Assembly: GCF_001559595.1 (NCBI RefSeq)
Contig: NZ_LNTY01000055.1
Location: 124,001-188,000 of the forward strand
Reading direction: 5' to 3'
DNA length: 64,000 bases
Source of the DNA: Enterovibrio coralii
Lineage (GTDB): Bacteria > Pseudomonadota > Gammaproteobacteria > Enterobacterales > Vibrionaceae
The notes under the pieces are model-generated. The model searched no databases, was not told the DNA's origin, and worked only from the letters and a program-made list of their open reading frames with translations. Position 1 is the first letter of the stretch, and each line of letters begins with the position of its first letter. Shown here piece by piece: positions 42,869-53,273 of the stretch. The translations under genes were made by a program, and so were the position numbers.

Positions 42869-44664
42869 ATGGCGCTGGAATTTCATATCGTTAACCGCAT
42901 TCGCGAGCAAGTTAAAGCGCGTGGCGACAAGACTGCATTGCGTTTCCAAACCGGTAAGGGTTGGGGCGACATCAGCTGGCGTGAGTTCGGTGAGCGTATT
43001 GATAGCATTTCACGTGCGATGCTGGTTTCAGGACTGGCAGTACAAGACAAAATCGGTATTTTTTCGAACAACTGTGCAGAGTGGACGATCGCAGATATTG
43101 CTGCGCTTCAAATCCGCTGTGTACCTGTGCCTATCTACCCGACGAATACGGCAGATCAGGCTGCATATATCTTAAATGATGCGGGCGTTCGTATCCTGTT
43201 TGTGGGCGACCAGGCACAAGCGGATGCAGCGATGTCTATCGCTGATAAATGTCCTTCACTGGAAAAAATCGTCAGCTTCAATGACGCTGTCGATTTCGCA
43301 GGCAATGAGCTAGGCATGAGCTGGGCGGCATTTGCGCAATTGGGTAACGACAACGTTGAGCCAGAGCTGCACTCACGCATCTCCCAGGCGGCGATGGACG
43401 ACCTGATGACCCTGATCTACACCTCTGGCACCACGGGTGAACCAAAAGGTGTGATGCTGGATTACTCAAACGTTGCTGCGCAGATTGAAAGCCACGACAT
43501 GGTTCTGGCGATCACTGAAAGCGATGTGTCTTTGGCGTTCCTGCCTTTGTCACACGTGTTCGAGCGTTGCTGGAGCTTCTACGTGCTGCATCACGGTGCG
43601 ACCAACTGCTACTTGGCAGATACCAACGGCATCAAAGACGCACTGCAAGAAGTGAAACCTACCGTTATGGCCGCGGTTCCTCGTTTCTACGAGAAAATCT
43701 ACAGTGCCGTACACGAGAAAGTGGCAACAGCGAGCCCAGTGAAAAAGGGCATGTTCCGCGCGGCGGTATACATCGGCAACTTGATGGCTGAAATTACCCG
43801 TAAGGGTAAGAAGCCAGCACCTTGGCTGAAATCCGCGCACCGTATGCTGATAAGTTGGTGCTAAGCAAATTGCGCCAACTGCTGGGTGGCAACATCAAGA
43901 TGATGCCATGTGGCGGTGCGAAGCTTGAGCCTGCGATTGGCCGTTTCTTCCATGCGATCGGTGTGAACGTTAAGCTAGGTTACGGCATGACCGAAACCAC
44001 AGCGACAGTGTCTTGCTGGGACAGCGGCTCGTTCGATCCAGATTCAATCGGTATGCCAATGCCGACGGCTGAAGTGAAGATCGGTAAGAACAACGAGATT
44101 TTGGTACGTGGTCCAATGGTGATGAAGGGCTACTACAACAAACCAAAAGAAACCGCAGAAACGTTCACGGAAGATGGCTTCCTCAAAACTGGCGATGCAG
44201 GCCACATTGATGCAGCAGGTAATCTGTTTATCACTGACCGCATCAAAGAGCTGATGAAAACCTCTGGTGGTAAGTACATTGCCCCGCAGGTGATTGAAGG
44301 CAAGCTGGGTAAAGACCACTTCATCGAGCAAATTGCGGTGGTGGCGGATGCACGTCACTTTGTGTCTGCGCTGATCGTACCGTGTTTCGATACGCTGGAA
44401 TCTTGGGCGAAAGAGCTGAACATTAAATATCACGATCGTATGGAGCTGATTAAGCACAGCGAAGTGGTGGAAATGTTTGAAAAGCGCGTTGAAGAGCTGC
44501 AAAAAGAACTGGCGAAGTTCGAGCAGGTGAAAAAATTCACCCTGTTGCCTGCAGAGTTCTCAATGGCGCAAGGCGAATTGACCCCAACCATGAAGCTTCG
44601 TCGTAAAGTGATCCTTGAGCGCTATAAAAAGCAAATCGAGGCCATGTACAAGAAGCGTTCGTAA
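42869..44664 (+). CDS. long-chain acyl-CoA ligase (AMP-forming), frame broken
   Basis: An ANL-superfamily adenylate-forming enzyme of about 598 residues, of the FAA1-like long-chain fatty acid CoA ligase group. Motifs in order are [13 protein letters not shown] (P-loop, about residue 180), [56 protein letters not shown] and a C-terminal lysine region ([13 protein letters not shown]). The frame breaks near 43849. ATGGCTGAT in place of ATGCTGAT restores [19 protein letters not shown]. It sits between leuO and ilvI, as VC2484 does in V. cholerae as I recall. Confidence 0.88.
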
Positions 44665-44679
44665 TCGATATATTTGCAA

Positions 44680-44709
44680 AAAGCCCGGTGACTATCGCCG
44701 GGCTTTTTC
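44680..44709 (+). terminator. terminator after the acyl-CoA ligase
   Basis: AAGCCCGG/CCGGGCTT (44681-44688, 44698-44705) is followed by TTTCTTTT. Confidence 0.88.
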
Positions 44710-44714
44710 TTTTC

Positions 44715-45196
44715 AGCTTTTTGATTTTTAGCGAGCCACTCGTAAAGCCCTTTTGTCTGTAAGTGCTTTCTTCATTCCTTTCTTTGTATTTCGTCTCAAA
44801 GCCGCAATTTTTGAAGTTTTCCATCGGCAAATTCTGTCTCATCGCGAACAGTAAATTTTGTTAACTGGCGCATTTTTAGTTTTTGATTCTGATTGTGACT
44901 GTCGCAACAGAGCCTTTGGTGATGAATTTCTATTCACTCAGAGTTTTAGTGTGATTTTCGGTTAACCAATAGACACATTTGCTAGCAAAGCGTTAAAGTT
45001 GTTGATGCTCAGACAGCCTCACGTTGCTGGTGTATAACCAGACGACTAGGGTTGTTTAAGTATTGCTACTTTGGTCCTTGTTACGACCGGGATCAAAAGC
45101 ATAGCTGGCATGGAAGTCAGCTAACAGGCAGTTACGCCGACTTCCATCACTAGGCTACAAATAAGTCCTAATACTATGCATACATGGAGGCATATA
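44715..45196 (+). promoter_or_regulatory. ilvI upstream region with a leader hairpin
   Basis: About 480 bases without a gene. It contains a perfect inverted repeat ATGGAAGTC (45110-45118) and GACTTCCAT (45139-45147) with a 20-base loop, some 50 bases before the ilvI start. Its role is unknown. Lrp binds upstream of ilvIH in E. coli, but I do not recognise specific Lrp boxes. No branched-chain-rich leader peptide was found. Confidence 0.45.
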
Positions 45197-46915
45197 GTGG
45201 AAATGTTGTCAGGAGCCGACATGGTCGTTCGTTCGATGATCGATCAGGGCGTAAAACATATCTTTGGGTATCCAGGCGGATCGGTTTTGGATATCTACGA
45301 TGCACTACACGAAAAGAGTGATATCGAACACGTGCTTGTCCGTCACGAGCAAGCCGCCGTTCACATGGCAGATGGTTATGCCCGTGCAACCGGTGAAGTG
45401 GGCGTGGTGCTGGTAACATCTGGCCCAGGCGCAACAAACGCCATCACAGGGATTGCAACCGCCTATTACGACTCAGTGCCTCTAGTTGTGCTGTCCGGTC
45501 AGGTAATGAGTAACCTGATTGGTAACGACGCATTCCAGGAATGTGACATGGTGGGTATTTCACGCCCCGTTGTAAAACACAGCTTTCTGGTGAAAAACAC
45601 CGAAGACATTCCAAAGATCATCAAAAAAGCGTTTTATCTGGCATCGACAGGCCGTCCGGGTCCTGTGGTTGTCGACCTGCCAAAAGACATGCTAAATCCG
45701 GCGAACAAGTTCCCGTATGAATACCCAGAAAGTATGTCGATGCGTTCTTACAACCCAACCACCAGTGGTCACAAAGGCCAAATTAAGCGTGGCTTGAAAG
45801 CCCTGTTGGAAGCGAAAAAGCCAGTCCTTTACATAGGCGGTGGTGCCATCATCTCTGAATGTGGCGAACAGATTAAGACGCTGGCAGACACACTGAATAT
45901 TCCTGTCATCAGCACCCTTATGGGGCTGGGCGCTTACCCGAGCACGGGTGACAAAGCCCTAGGTATGCTGGGTATGCACGGTACCTACGAAGCGAACATG
46001 GCGATGCACAATGCCGACCTGATCTTTGGTATTGGTGTGCGCTTTGATGACCGTACGACAAACAACCTTGAGAAATACTGTCCGAATGCCAAGGTCATGC
46101 ACATCGACATCGACCCTTCCAGTATTTCTAAAACCGTCTCCGCAGACATCCCAATCGTAGGCTCGGCAGACGTGGTGCTTAACACCATGATCCGCATGCT
46201 GACCGAAATGGGTGGCACAAACGATACGGATGCGATTGAAACGTGGTGGAACAGCATCAACGTATGGCGCGAGCGCCAGTGCTTGAAGTATGAAACCAAC
46301 AACGAGCGCATCAAACCGCAGCAAGCGATTGAAGCGGTGTACAAGATCACCAACGGTGACGCGTACGTGGCATCTGACGTAGGCCAGCACCAAATGTTTG
46401 CGGCACTTTACTACCCGTTTGACAAACCACGTCGTTGGATTAACTCTGGCGGTCTCGGCACCATGGGCTTTGGCTTACCGGCAGCAATGGGTGTGAAATT
46501 TGCCCTGCCAAAAGCGGAAGTGATTTGTGTGACCGGTGACGGCAGTATCCAAATGAACATTCAGGAACTGTCGACGGCATTGCAATACGATATCCCCGTT
46601 AAAATCATCAACCTCAACAACCGCTTCCTTGGCATGGTGAAGCAGTGGCAAGACATGATTTATCAAGGTCGTCACTCGCATTCTTACATGGATTCTGTGC
46701 CAGATTTCGCTGCGATTGCAGAAGCTTACGGTCACGTAGGCATTCGCATAAGCGACCCTGCGAAGCTGGAAAGCGAGCTTGCACGTGGCATGGCGATGAA
46801 AGACAAGCTGGTCTTTTTCGACATCAGCGTGGATGAAACAGAGCACGTTTACCCAATGCAGGTACGTGGCGGCGCAATGAATGAAATGTGGTTGAGTAAG
46901 ACGGAGAGAACATAA
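45197..46915 (+). CDS. ilvI: acetolactate synthase III large subunit
   Basis: The catalytic subunit of acetohydroxyacid synthase III, 572 residues, for valine, leucine and isoleucine synthesis. GTG 45197 follows GGAGG at good spacing and gives [14 protein letters not shown], matching the E. coli MEMLSGAEMVVRSL N-terminus. An in-frame ATG at 45176 precedes the ribosome-binding site and is rejected. The catalytic Glu in [30 protein letters not shown], and the ThDP motif [12 protein letters not shown] are present. It overlaps ilvH by one base (TAATG). Confidence 0.96.
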   Translation: MEMLSGADMVVRSMIDQGVKHIFGYPGGSVLDIYDALHEKSDIEHVLVRHEQAAVHMADGYARATGEVGVVLVTSGPGATNAITGIATAYYDSVPLVVLSGQVMSNLIGNDAFQECDMVGISRPVVKHSFLVKNTEDIPKIIKKAFYLASTGRPGPVVVDLPKDMLNPANKFPYEYPESMSMRSYNPTTSGHKGQIKRGLKALLEAKKPVLYIGGGAIISECGEQIKTLADTLNIPVISTLMGLGAYPSTGDKALGMLGMHGTYEANMAMHNADLIFGIGVRFDDRTTNNLEKYCPNAKVMHIDIDPSSISKTVSADIPIVGSADVVLNTMIRMLTEMGGTNDTDAIETWWNSINVWRERQCLKYETNNERIKPQQAIEAVYKITNGDAYVASDVGQHQMFAALYYPFDKPRRWINSGGLGTMGFGLPAAMGVKFALPKAEVICVTGDGSIQMNIQELSTALQYDIPVKIINLNNRFLGMVKQWQDMIYQGRHSHSYMDSVPDFAAIAEAYGHVGIRISDPAKLESELARGMAMKDKLVFFDISVDETEHVYPMQVRGGAMNEMWLSKTERT

Positions 46916-47412
46916 TGCGCAGTATTGTATCGATTTTGATGGAGAACGAACCGGGCGCATTGTCTCGCGTGGTAGGCCTGTTCTCTCAGCGTGGTTATAA
47001 CATTGAATCTTTGACCGTATCGCCGACTGACGATCCAACGTTGTCTCGTTTGAACATCACCACCACGGTTGTAAAAGCCTCCGAGCGTGAGCAGATTGAG
47101 AAACAACTGCACAAGCTTATCGACGTATTGAAAGTCAGCAATGTGACTGACTCTGAGTACATCGAGCGTGAACTGGCAATGGTGAAAGTCAAAGCAACAG
47201 GCTTTGCTCGCGCTGAAGTGAAACGCACTGCCGATATCTTCCGTGGCCAGATTGTGGATGTCACCAACTCGCTATATACGGTGCAGCTGACGGGTACCAG
47301 TGACAAAATCGAGGCGTTCATTGCCACAATGAAAGAAGTGACAGACATTATCGAAGTTGCGCGTAGTGGTGTGGTCGGTATTGCTCGTGGTGAGCGCGCG
47401 CTGCGTCAGTAA
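46915..47412 (+). CDS. ilvH: acetolactate synthase III small subunit
   Basis: Regulatory subunit, 165 residues, conferring valine feedback inhibition. An N-terminal ACT domain ([33 protein letters not shown]) and a C-terminal ACT-like domain are visible. It is coupled to ilvI by a one-base overlap and followed by a terminator. No cra/fruR gene follows, unlike E. coli. Confidence 0.97.
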   Translation: MRSIVSILMENEPGALSRVVGLFSQRGYNIESLTVSPTDDPTLSRLNITTTVVKASEREQIEKQLHKLIDVLKVSNVTDSEYIERELAMVKVKATGFARAEVKRTADIFRGQIVDVTNSLYTVQLTGTSDKIEAFIATMKEVTDIIEVARSGVVGIARGERALRQ

Positions 47413-47434
47413 ACTTTACGTTACGTCTTAAAAG

Positions 47435-47467
47435 AAAACCGACGGCGAAAGCTGTCGGTTTTTTTAT
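47435..47467 (+). terminator. terminator after ilvH
   Basis: AACCGACGGC, a GAAA tetraloop and GCTGTCGGTT form a 10-bp stem (47437-47460) followed by TTTTTT. Confidence 0.92.
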
Positions 47468-47554
47468 GGGTGGCTAACTTGCATTTCATTGCTCAAAATG
47501 TAGACTGACGCACTTCAAATTTTGACATCACATTTCATCACCGAGAGGCTGAAA

Positions 47555-47727
47555 GTGTTCCGTACAATCAATAAAGCACTGGTAAGGGTAACGACCTTAT
47601 CGCTAGTGGTATTGTCAGTGAAGGTAAGCTGGATTTATCTGGTTCCGATGGCTGTATTGCTACGCACCCACAAAACGGAATTGACGCGCTGGTAATGGAT
47701 TGCCAATCAACGTCTATCAATCAGTAA
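47555..47727 (+). CDS. possible small protein, frame broken
   Basis: Between ilvH and pykF a GTG at 47555, preceded by GAGAGGCTGAAA, opens MFRTINKALVRVTTL. If one base is restored near 47598, the frame continues as IASGIVSEGKLDLSGSDG and CIATHPQNGIDALVMDCQ..., ending at TAA 47725-47727. The product would be 57 residues with two Cys. Without the correction the first frame runs to 47695 (46 codons). The protein-like composition of the second part and the same one-base-loss pattern seen elsewhere support it, but I do not recognise the family. Confidence 0.4.
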
Positions 47728-47747
47728 GATAGGCGAAAAGCAGATAC

Positions 47748-47776
47748 AAAAAAGGAGCCGAAAGGCTCCTTTTTTT
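47748..47776. terminator. bidirectional terminator, mainly for pykF
   Basis: AAAGGAGCC, a GAAA loop and GGCTCCTTT (47751-47772) are flanked by A and T runs, so it works on either strand. It lies 19 bases past the pykF stop. Confidence 0.9.
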
Positions 47777-47794
47777 ATGCGCTGTACGGTTCGA

Positions 47795-49207
47795 TTACAG
47801 AACGTGCACAGATGCAGTGTTAGTAGTACCTGAAGCAACCAGTGCGCCAGAAACCATAACAACGATGTCGCCTTTAGCAGCCAGACCTGACTCCAGAGCG
47901 ATTTCTTTACCACGACGGTAGAACTCGTCAGTGTTTTCGAACTGATCAACAACTACTGAAGTGATACCTTTGCTCAGACACAGTTGAGCAGCAGTTTTCT
48001 CGTTAGTTGTTACAGCCAGGATGTTCGCAGTTGGGAAGTACTTACGTACTGAACGTGCAGATTTACCTGCTTCAGTTGCAACAACGATCAGAGGCGCGCT
48101 CAGTTTCTCAGAAGTATCTACCGCACCTTTACATACTGCTTCAGTGATGCGCAGACGTGGGCTGTCCAGACGTGAACCCAGCTCAGCTTTCAGAACGCCG
48201 TCAGTACGTGCTGCGATTTGCGCCATGATGGTTACTGCTTCAACTGGGTATTTACCCTTCGCAGTTTCACCAGACAGCATTACTGCGTCAGTACCGTCGA
48301 TGATTGCGTTAGCAACGTCGCCTGCTTCTGCACGAGTTGGACGTGGGTTTTTGATCATTGAATCCAGCATTTGAGTTGCAGTGATTACAACTTTACGTGC
48401 ACGGTTACATTTCTCGATCATCATCTTCTGAGCGAAGATTACTTCTTCTGCTGGGATTTCAACACCCAGGTCACCACGAGCAACCATGATACCGTCAGAC
48501 AGTTCCAGGATCTCGTCGAAGTTGTCTACACCTTCTTGGTTTTCAATCTTAGAGATGATCTGGATGTTTTCGCCGCCGTTTGCAGTCAGCAGTTCACGGA
48601 TTTCTTTAACGTCAGATGCTTTACGGATGAAAGATGCTGCAACGAAATCAACGCCTTGCTCACAACCGAATACCAGGTCGCTCTTGTCTTTTTCAGACAG
48701 TGCTGGCAGGTTCACAGAGATGTTTGGCAGGTTAACGCCTTTGTTTTCGCCCAGGTCACCGTTGTTCAGAACTTTACAGATTACGTCTGTGTCTGTGGTT
48801 TCCAGAACTTCCATCTCGATCAGACCGTCGTCAACCAGGATAGTCGCGCCTTTTTTCAGGTCTTGTGCGAAACCAGGGTAAGTAACCGCTACACGCTCAA
48901 CGTTACCAACAACAGTTGCGTCAGTAGTGAAAGTGAAAGTTTGACCAGCTACCAGAGAAACGTCGCTGCCGCCTTCCAGTTTGATGGTGCGGATTTCAGG
49001 ACCTTTGGTGTCCAGCAGGATTGCCAGTTGTTTGCCGGTGTTAGCCATCACTTCACGCCAGTTCGCAATACGCGTACCGTGCTCAGCGAAGTCACCGTGT
49101 GAGAAGTTCAGACGCATTACGTTCATGCCAGCGTCAGCCAGCTTGGTCAGCATCTCAACAGATTCAGTTTTAGGGCCAATCGTACAAACGATTTTGGTCT
49201 TTTTCAT
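47795..49207 (-). CDS. pykF: pyruvate kinase I
   Basis: Glycolytic pyruvate kinase, 470 residues, same length as E. coli PykF. The N-terminus [16 protein letters not shown], the phosphate site RLNFSHG, the signature region [10 protein letters not shown] and [12 protein letters not shown] are present, with the regulatory domain at the C-terminus. Start ATG 49207 follows GGAGAGAACC. Monocistronic, with a terminator directly downstream. Confidence 0.97.
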   Translation of the reverse strand: MKKTKIVCTIGPKTESVEMLTKLADAGMNVMRLNFSHGDFAEHGTRIANWREVMANTGKQLAILLDTKGPEIRTIKLEGGSDVSLVAGQTFTFTTDATVVGNVERVAVTYPGFAQDLKKGATILVDDGLIEMEVLETTDTDVICKVLNNGDLGENKGVNLPNISVNLPALSEKDKSDLVFGCEQGVDFVAASFIRKASDVKEIRELLTANGGENIQIISKIENQEGVDNFDEILELSDGIMVARGDLGVEIPAEEVIFAQKMMIEKCNRARKVVITATQMLDSMIKNPRPTRAEAGDVANAIIDGTDAVMLSGETAKGKYPVEAVTIMAQIAARTDGVLKAELGSRLDSPRLRITEAVCKGAVDTSEKLSAPLIVVATEAGKSARSVRKYFPTANILAVTTNEKTAAQLCLSKGITSVVVDQFENTDEFYRRGKEIALESGLAAKGDIVVMVSGALVASGTTNTASVHVL

Positions 49208-49844
49208 TGTAGGGTTCTCTCCGGTCGAACTTTTACCCAGTGGATAAACGTCGCTGTAGTCACGATATCAGGTGCTTGCCGTTTGTAATAAAACAACAAG
49301 TTACTGCGTGGTGAGCGGCAGGATTGCACGATGCTCTTACAGCGTTAATTTGGTTCATGACAAAAACAATTGTGTTGTCCAAATGTCTTCCACCATTTGC
49401 ACAACACAACTCATCCATGACGAAGCGGGCACAGTATACACTCTTAATATGATGGAATTTTGATCGCAGGCAATGGAAGGTGCCTTATTCCTATTAACAT
49501 TTCAGAGTCAGCGCGTTTGGCTGGATTTACGACCCAGCTTCGGGGCCGTAAATTTACCACAAAATGTTAGCCAAATCACTAACTGACGACGGAGATTAAA
49601 AAAGCCTTGAAAGTGCGAAATAACGCCGCTTTCTGTGCATAAAGTCGCCGAAAGGACGGTTTTTTGTAAAAAAGAGAACTGAAATTAAATAACAGAATGA
49701 AAAAAAATTTCTGAAATTACTTCCATCTACCTTGAGGAAGTAGAGCTAGATCTAGGTTATTGATATTCGTCATGTGAATGGGTGGTAACTGTATTCATAT
49801 TTGAGACAATAGGTGTCCACTTGCAACAGGGTTGAACGAGGCCA
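49208..49844. other. long intergenic region, pykF to GGDEF gene
   Basis: About 640 bases between divergent genes. I see no convincing gene or known RNA. One imperfect hairpin, TTTACG...CGTAAA around 49527-49553, stands out. Promoters for both flanking genes should lie here. Confidence 0.5.
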
Positions 49845-51285
49845 ATGGCTAGCTGGCACAATAAAGCGACATCTTGGATTCATTGCTTTGCCGTCAGTTT
49901 CAGCCTTTTTCTCTCAACAATTTCTCTTGCTGATGCTCATCCGGAGACACTCGTCGTAACAAACTCCCATAGCTGGAAACCTTTCTCGTACGTCGATAAG
50001 GGCGTGCCAAGAGGCTTATTGGTTGATTTTTGGCGCCTTTATGGCAACGTCAATAACACCACCATTGAGTTCGTGCTTACTGATTGGAATGACTCCTTGC
50101 TCGCCATGAAAAACGGTGAGCGCATCGTGCATGCTGGCTTGGTGTATTCCTCTGAGCGCGATGTCTATCTTGACTACGTGGTGCCGATTTTCGAACTGTC
50201 TACTTCGCTTTATGTCTTAAACGATGAGGAGGGGCGTACCACAGAGCGTATCTTGCCGTGGATGGAAATTGGCGTCGTCAAAGGCGGGTATGAAGAAGAG
50301 TACATCAAAACCCACCACCCTTTAGCGGTCACCGTTCCCTACAAAAACAATGCGGCACTGATTGATGCTGCTTTGAATGGGAAGGTCAAACGCTTGGTGA
50401 TCGATACCCAAGTCGCTAACTATTACTTTTCGATGCAAAGCGACCAGCACCTTTTTTTACCCATCAACAAGGTGTACACCAAAAGCATTTCTGTCGCAGT
50501 GCCTGACGGCAACTATGCCTTGCTACAAGAAATCAAAGCCGGAATTAAAAAAATTCCAGATGCTGAGATCCGGCGTATCGAACAAAAATGGCTGAACACC
50601 AGTACACGTGACACCTTGCCGTCTTGGTTGCTACCTACCTTTGTGGCTTTTTTGATGGGTATGTTTGCAAGCTATGTGTATTTATTAAAGCGCACGGTAA
50701 AGCGAAAAACGCAGGCTTTACGCATTGCTAATAAGCAGTTGGAAGAGTTTGCTTATACCGATTCTCTGACGGGATTGCTCAATCGTCGGGGGCTTGAGAA
50801 GGTCTATCACAGTGAAAAGGTCGAACAAATCATGCAAAGCGGTGCTTTACCGTTGTCATGATTGACGTTGACCATTTTAAGCGTATCAACGACAACTATG
50901 GGCACCTCAAAGGCGATACGGTATTGAGTACCATTGCGCAATCGCTGCGGGAAAACGTGCGTGAGGCGGTGGCGATTTCTCGCTTGGGCGGCGAGGAATT
51001 GTGCCTTTTCCTGTCGATTTGCAATGATGCCAAGCTAGAGCTGACCTGCGATTATATTCGAAGTTATTTGGTGCAAATGGCGTCAGAGCAGATATCGATT
51101 TGCACGTGACCGCGTCCATCGGTGCCATCATGGTGGATGAATATCTGCCGAACATGAGACTAGATGTGCTCATCCACTATGCGGATTCGCTGATGTATCA
51201 GGCGAAGCGGGCAGGGCGAAATAAAGCCGTTATTGCCCGCTATTCGAAGATCAGTGCCCGCCTAAGCAGCGAGCCAGCATTTTAA
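49845..51285 (+). CDS. periplasmic-sensor diguanylate cyclase, frame broken twice
   Basis: A membrane GGDEF protein of about 480 residues, paralogue of the gene at 21280. A signal peptide (to about residue 30), SBP_bac_3 sensor domain (about 32-255), transmembrane helix (LPTFVAFLMGMFASYVYLL, about 268-287) and GGDEF domain follow. The active-site motif is RLGGEELCLFL, a GGEEF variant with Leu at the last position. Frames break near 50855 (joining GALPLS to MIDVDHFKRINDNYGHLKGD) and near 51071 (AGAAGC in place of AGAGC, giving SEADIDLHVTASIGA). Both are one-base losses. It converges with the next gene, overlapping by four bases. Confidence 0.85.
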
Positions 51286-52208
51286 GAAATGGCTTTCGTA
51301 TCCGCGATCATCTCGTCTTGCATCATCGCGGCTTCCGTCGCATTAAAAACCAATCGGTTTCTACCCGTGTTTTTGGCTTTATACAGTGACTCGTCCGCGC
51401 GAAGCGAGACAGATAGCAAAGGTTCGTCTTGCTTGATCTGCGTGGCACCAATCGACACCGTACATTTGATCGCGATAGGCTGACGTGAGGTGTGGCTAAC
51501 GCGCACGATAAACCCTTCAATTTCTTGCCTTAGGGCTTCCAAACGCTCAATGGCTTGCTGTTCGTCATCGGCCATAAACAACAAGGCAAACTCTTCACCA
51601 CCAAGGCGTGACGCGCATTCGCCCTGCTCGGAAAATGACTCAATCAGCTTTGCGACTTGTCTCAGCACCTGATCGCCTACTGGGTGACCCCAGCTGTCGT
51701 TAATGCGTTTGAAGTGGTCAATGTCGACCATCGCAAGGAAACGTCCAGGCGCGGGTGTGAGGTGCGCTTTTTCAAATTGCTTAGACAAGTAACGACGGTT
51801 GAAAAGGTTGGTGAGGTCGTCGCGGTTTGCCATGTCTCGCAGCGTGCGTTCACGTCGGATTTGATCCGTCACAACGCTGATAAAGGTGCACATGGCTTTT
51901 TGACCATACCAATCCACCACCTTGTCGGTGATTTCGGCAATCATTGGATTACCTTTCATATCGGTATGGTTGATCACTTCTGGTGGTGTTGCTTGACCCG
52001 TCTCAATGGCCTTTTGATAGCGTCGCTGCGCTTCAGGCCAATGCGCTTCTTCAAACAACACACGAATGCTTTCCAACTTTAATACGTCTTCGGCGGTTTC
52101 ATGGCCGCTGAACCGTGCAAAGGCATTGTTCGCATATTGAGGAACAAAATTGATGTGTATAACACAGGGGTTGGGGTGGATATCTAAGATATCTTTAAAG
52201 TTGGGCAT
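51282..52208 (-). CDS. PAS-GGDEF diguanylate cyclase
   Basis: A probable cytosolic diguanylate cyclase of 308 residues. The N-terminal PAS domain (about residues 5-120, NPCVIHINFVPQYANNAFARFSG) is followed by a GGDEF domain with DDLTNLFNRRYL, DIDHFKRINDSWGHPVGD and an intact active site RLGGEEFALLF. No RxxD I-site is evident directly before it. The signal sensed is unknown. Confidence 0.9.
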   Translation of the reverse strand: MPNFKDILDIHPNPCVIHINFVPQYANNAFARFSGHETAEDVLKLESIRVLFEEAHWPEAQRRYQKAIETGQATPPEVINHTDMKGNPMIAEITDKVVDWYGQKAMCTFISVVTDQIRRERTLRDMANRDDLTNLFNRRYLSKQFEKAHLTPAPGRFLAMVDIDHFKRINDSWGHPVGDQVLRQVAKLIESFSEQGECASRLGGEEFALLFMADDEQQAIERLEALRQEIEGFIVRVSHTSRQPIAIKCTVSIGATQIKQDEPLLSVSLRADESLYKAKNTGRNRLVFNATEAAMMQDEMIADTKAIS

Positions 52209-52640
52209 TATTGGATAACTGCTGACGACTGCTTATTGTTCATTATTTTTATCGCGACCATGTACAACTGATCGGTGTAATTACGTCCAACTTTTTAGTG
52301 CGAAAACCACATGGAAGCAATGCTTTTTACAAAATTTTAGGTAGAGATGCACAAAATAGTCGTGCTACTTCATGGAGTAAGCGCAATATCATCGTATAAA
52401 AGCGATCAAATCTCGCCGTATAAATCGCAAGCGAAAGGCTGGTGTGGCGGCTAATTTGGCGGATCTGATGCTAATAATCTCGGCTTAAATTCGAATAAAT
52501 TATTTCGTGGTCAAATGTATTTACGTTAAAGGATTTTATTTGATGCGTGAATACAGCTTGGATGGCGTGAAAAATCGTGTGGGCAGGTCAACATGGCAAA
52601 AAAACTAGGCAACATCAGTGCAACGCACAGTTAATATGCG
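52209..52640. other. gene-free stretch
   Basis: About 430 bases, AT-rich in part, in which I find no supportable gene, terminator or known motif. Confidence 0.5.
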
Positions 52641-53045
52641 CTAAGAGTGCTTGGACGAAAGCAAAGACACGCAAGCAACTTGGTTACGCAGTTTAAGGTG
52701 ATTGAGCGTTGCCTGTTTCTCTAACAGGGATTTAATCAAAGTTTCTAGCGTCGCCCAGTTATCAATCTTGGTTGTTCCTAATGTGAAAGACTTTCCCGTT
52801 AACTTGCCGTAGAGGCGGAGCTTGATGTCTTTTGTCAGATAATGGATCTCACACCGAATCGTTGGTGCGATAGGGTCAAGATCAAACGCTATGGCAGTCG
52901 TCGGCACGTCACTACGTGCTTGTCCCATGTTCACGCGCAGAACAACGGGTAACCCTTCGTCTGTGGTAAACATGTATATGGGCACTACGCGATTCACGTT
53001 CCCACTGGGTAACAGCTTTTGGAGATAGTCGAGTCTGTCTAACAT
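52641..53045 (-). CDS. hypothetical protein
   Basis: A 134-residue soluble protein, MLDRLDYLQKLLPSGN..., which I do not recognise. It has no signal peptide or membrane segment. The middle is rich in beta-strand-like segments (AIAFDLDPIAPTIRCEIHYL) and the C-terminal 35 residues are helical and basic. Composition is normal for the genome. The stand-alone position among accessory genes lowers confidence in function, not in coding. Confidence 0.6.
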   Translation of the reverse strand: MLDRLDYLQKLLPSGNVNRVVPIYMFTTDEGLPVVLRVNMGQARSDVPTTAIAFDLDPIAPTIRCEIHYLTKDIKLRLYGKLTGKSFTLGTTKIDNWATLETLIKSLLEKQATLNHLKLRNQVACVSLLSSKHS

Positions 53046-53273
53046 CGCTGTGTAACCTCACTAAAAGTAAGACTAATTGCATCCTAGCCTACAGTTTGAC
53101 TATAGCCATAAAACGGCTGTTTGAAATTTGAAGCGCCCGGAATGGGAGCTGTGAATCATTGTAAACAAGTACTGATAAGTGTGTGGTTGGATAGAAAAAG
53201 GCGCGATGTGCTGTTTACGCTTTCTTTCTCAAGCATCTCTCGACTTTCGCCGAGAGATGTTAGCACCAATGGT

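Noticed and set aside
45176-45196. ATG 45176 as ilvI start
   Set aside because: It precedes the ribosome-binding site and adds residues absent from IlvI proteins, while GTG 45197 matches the known N-terminus.
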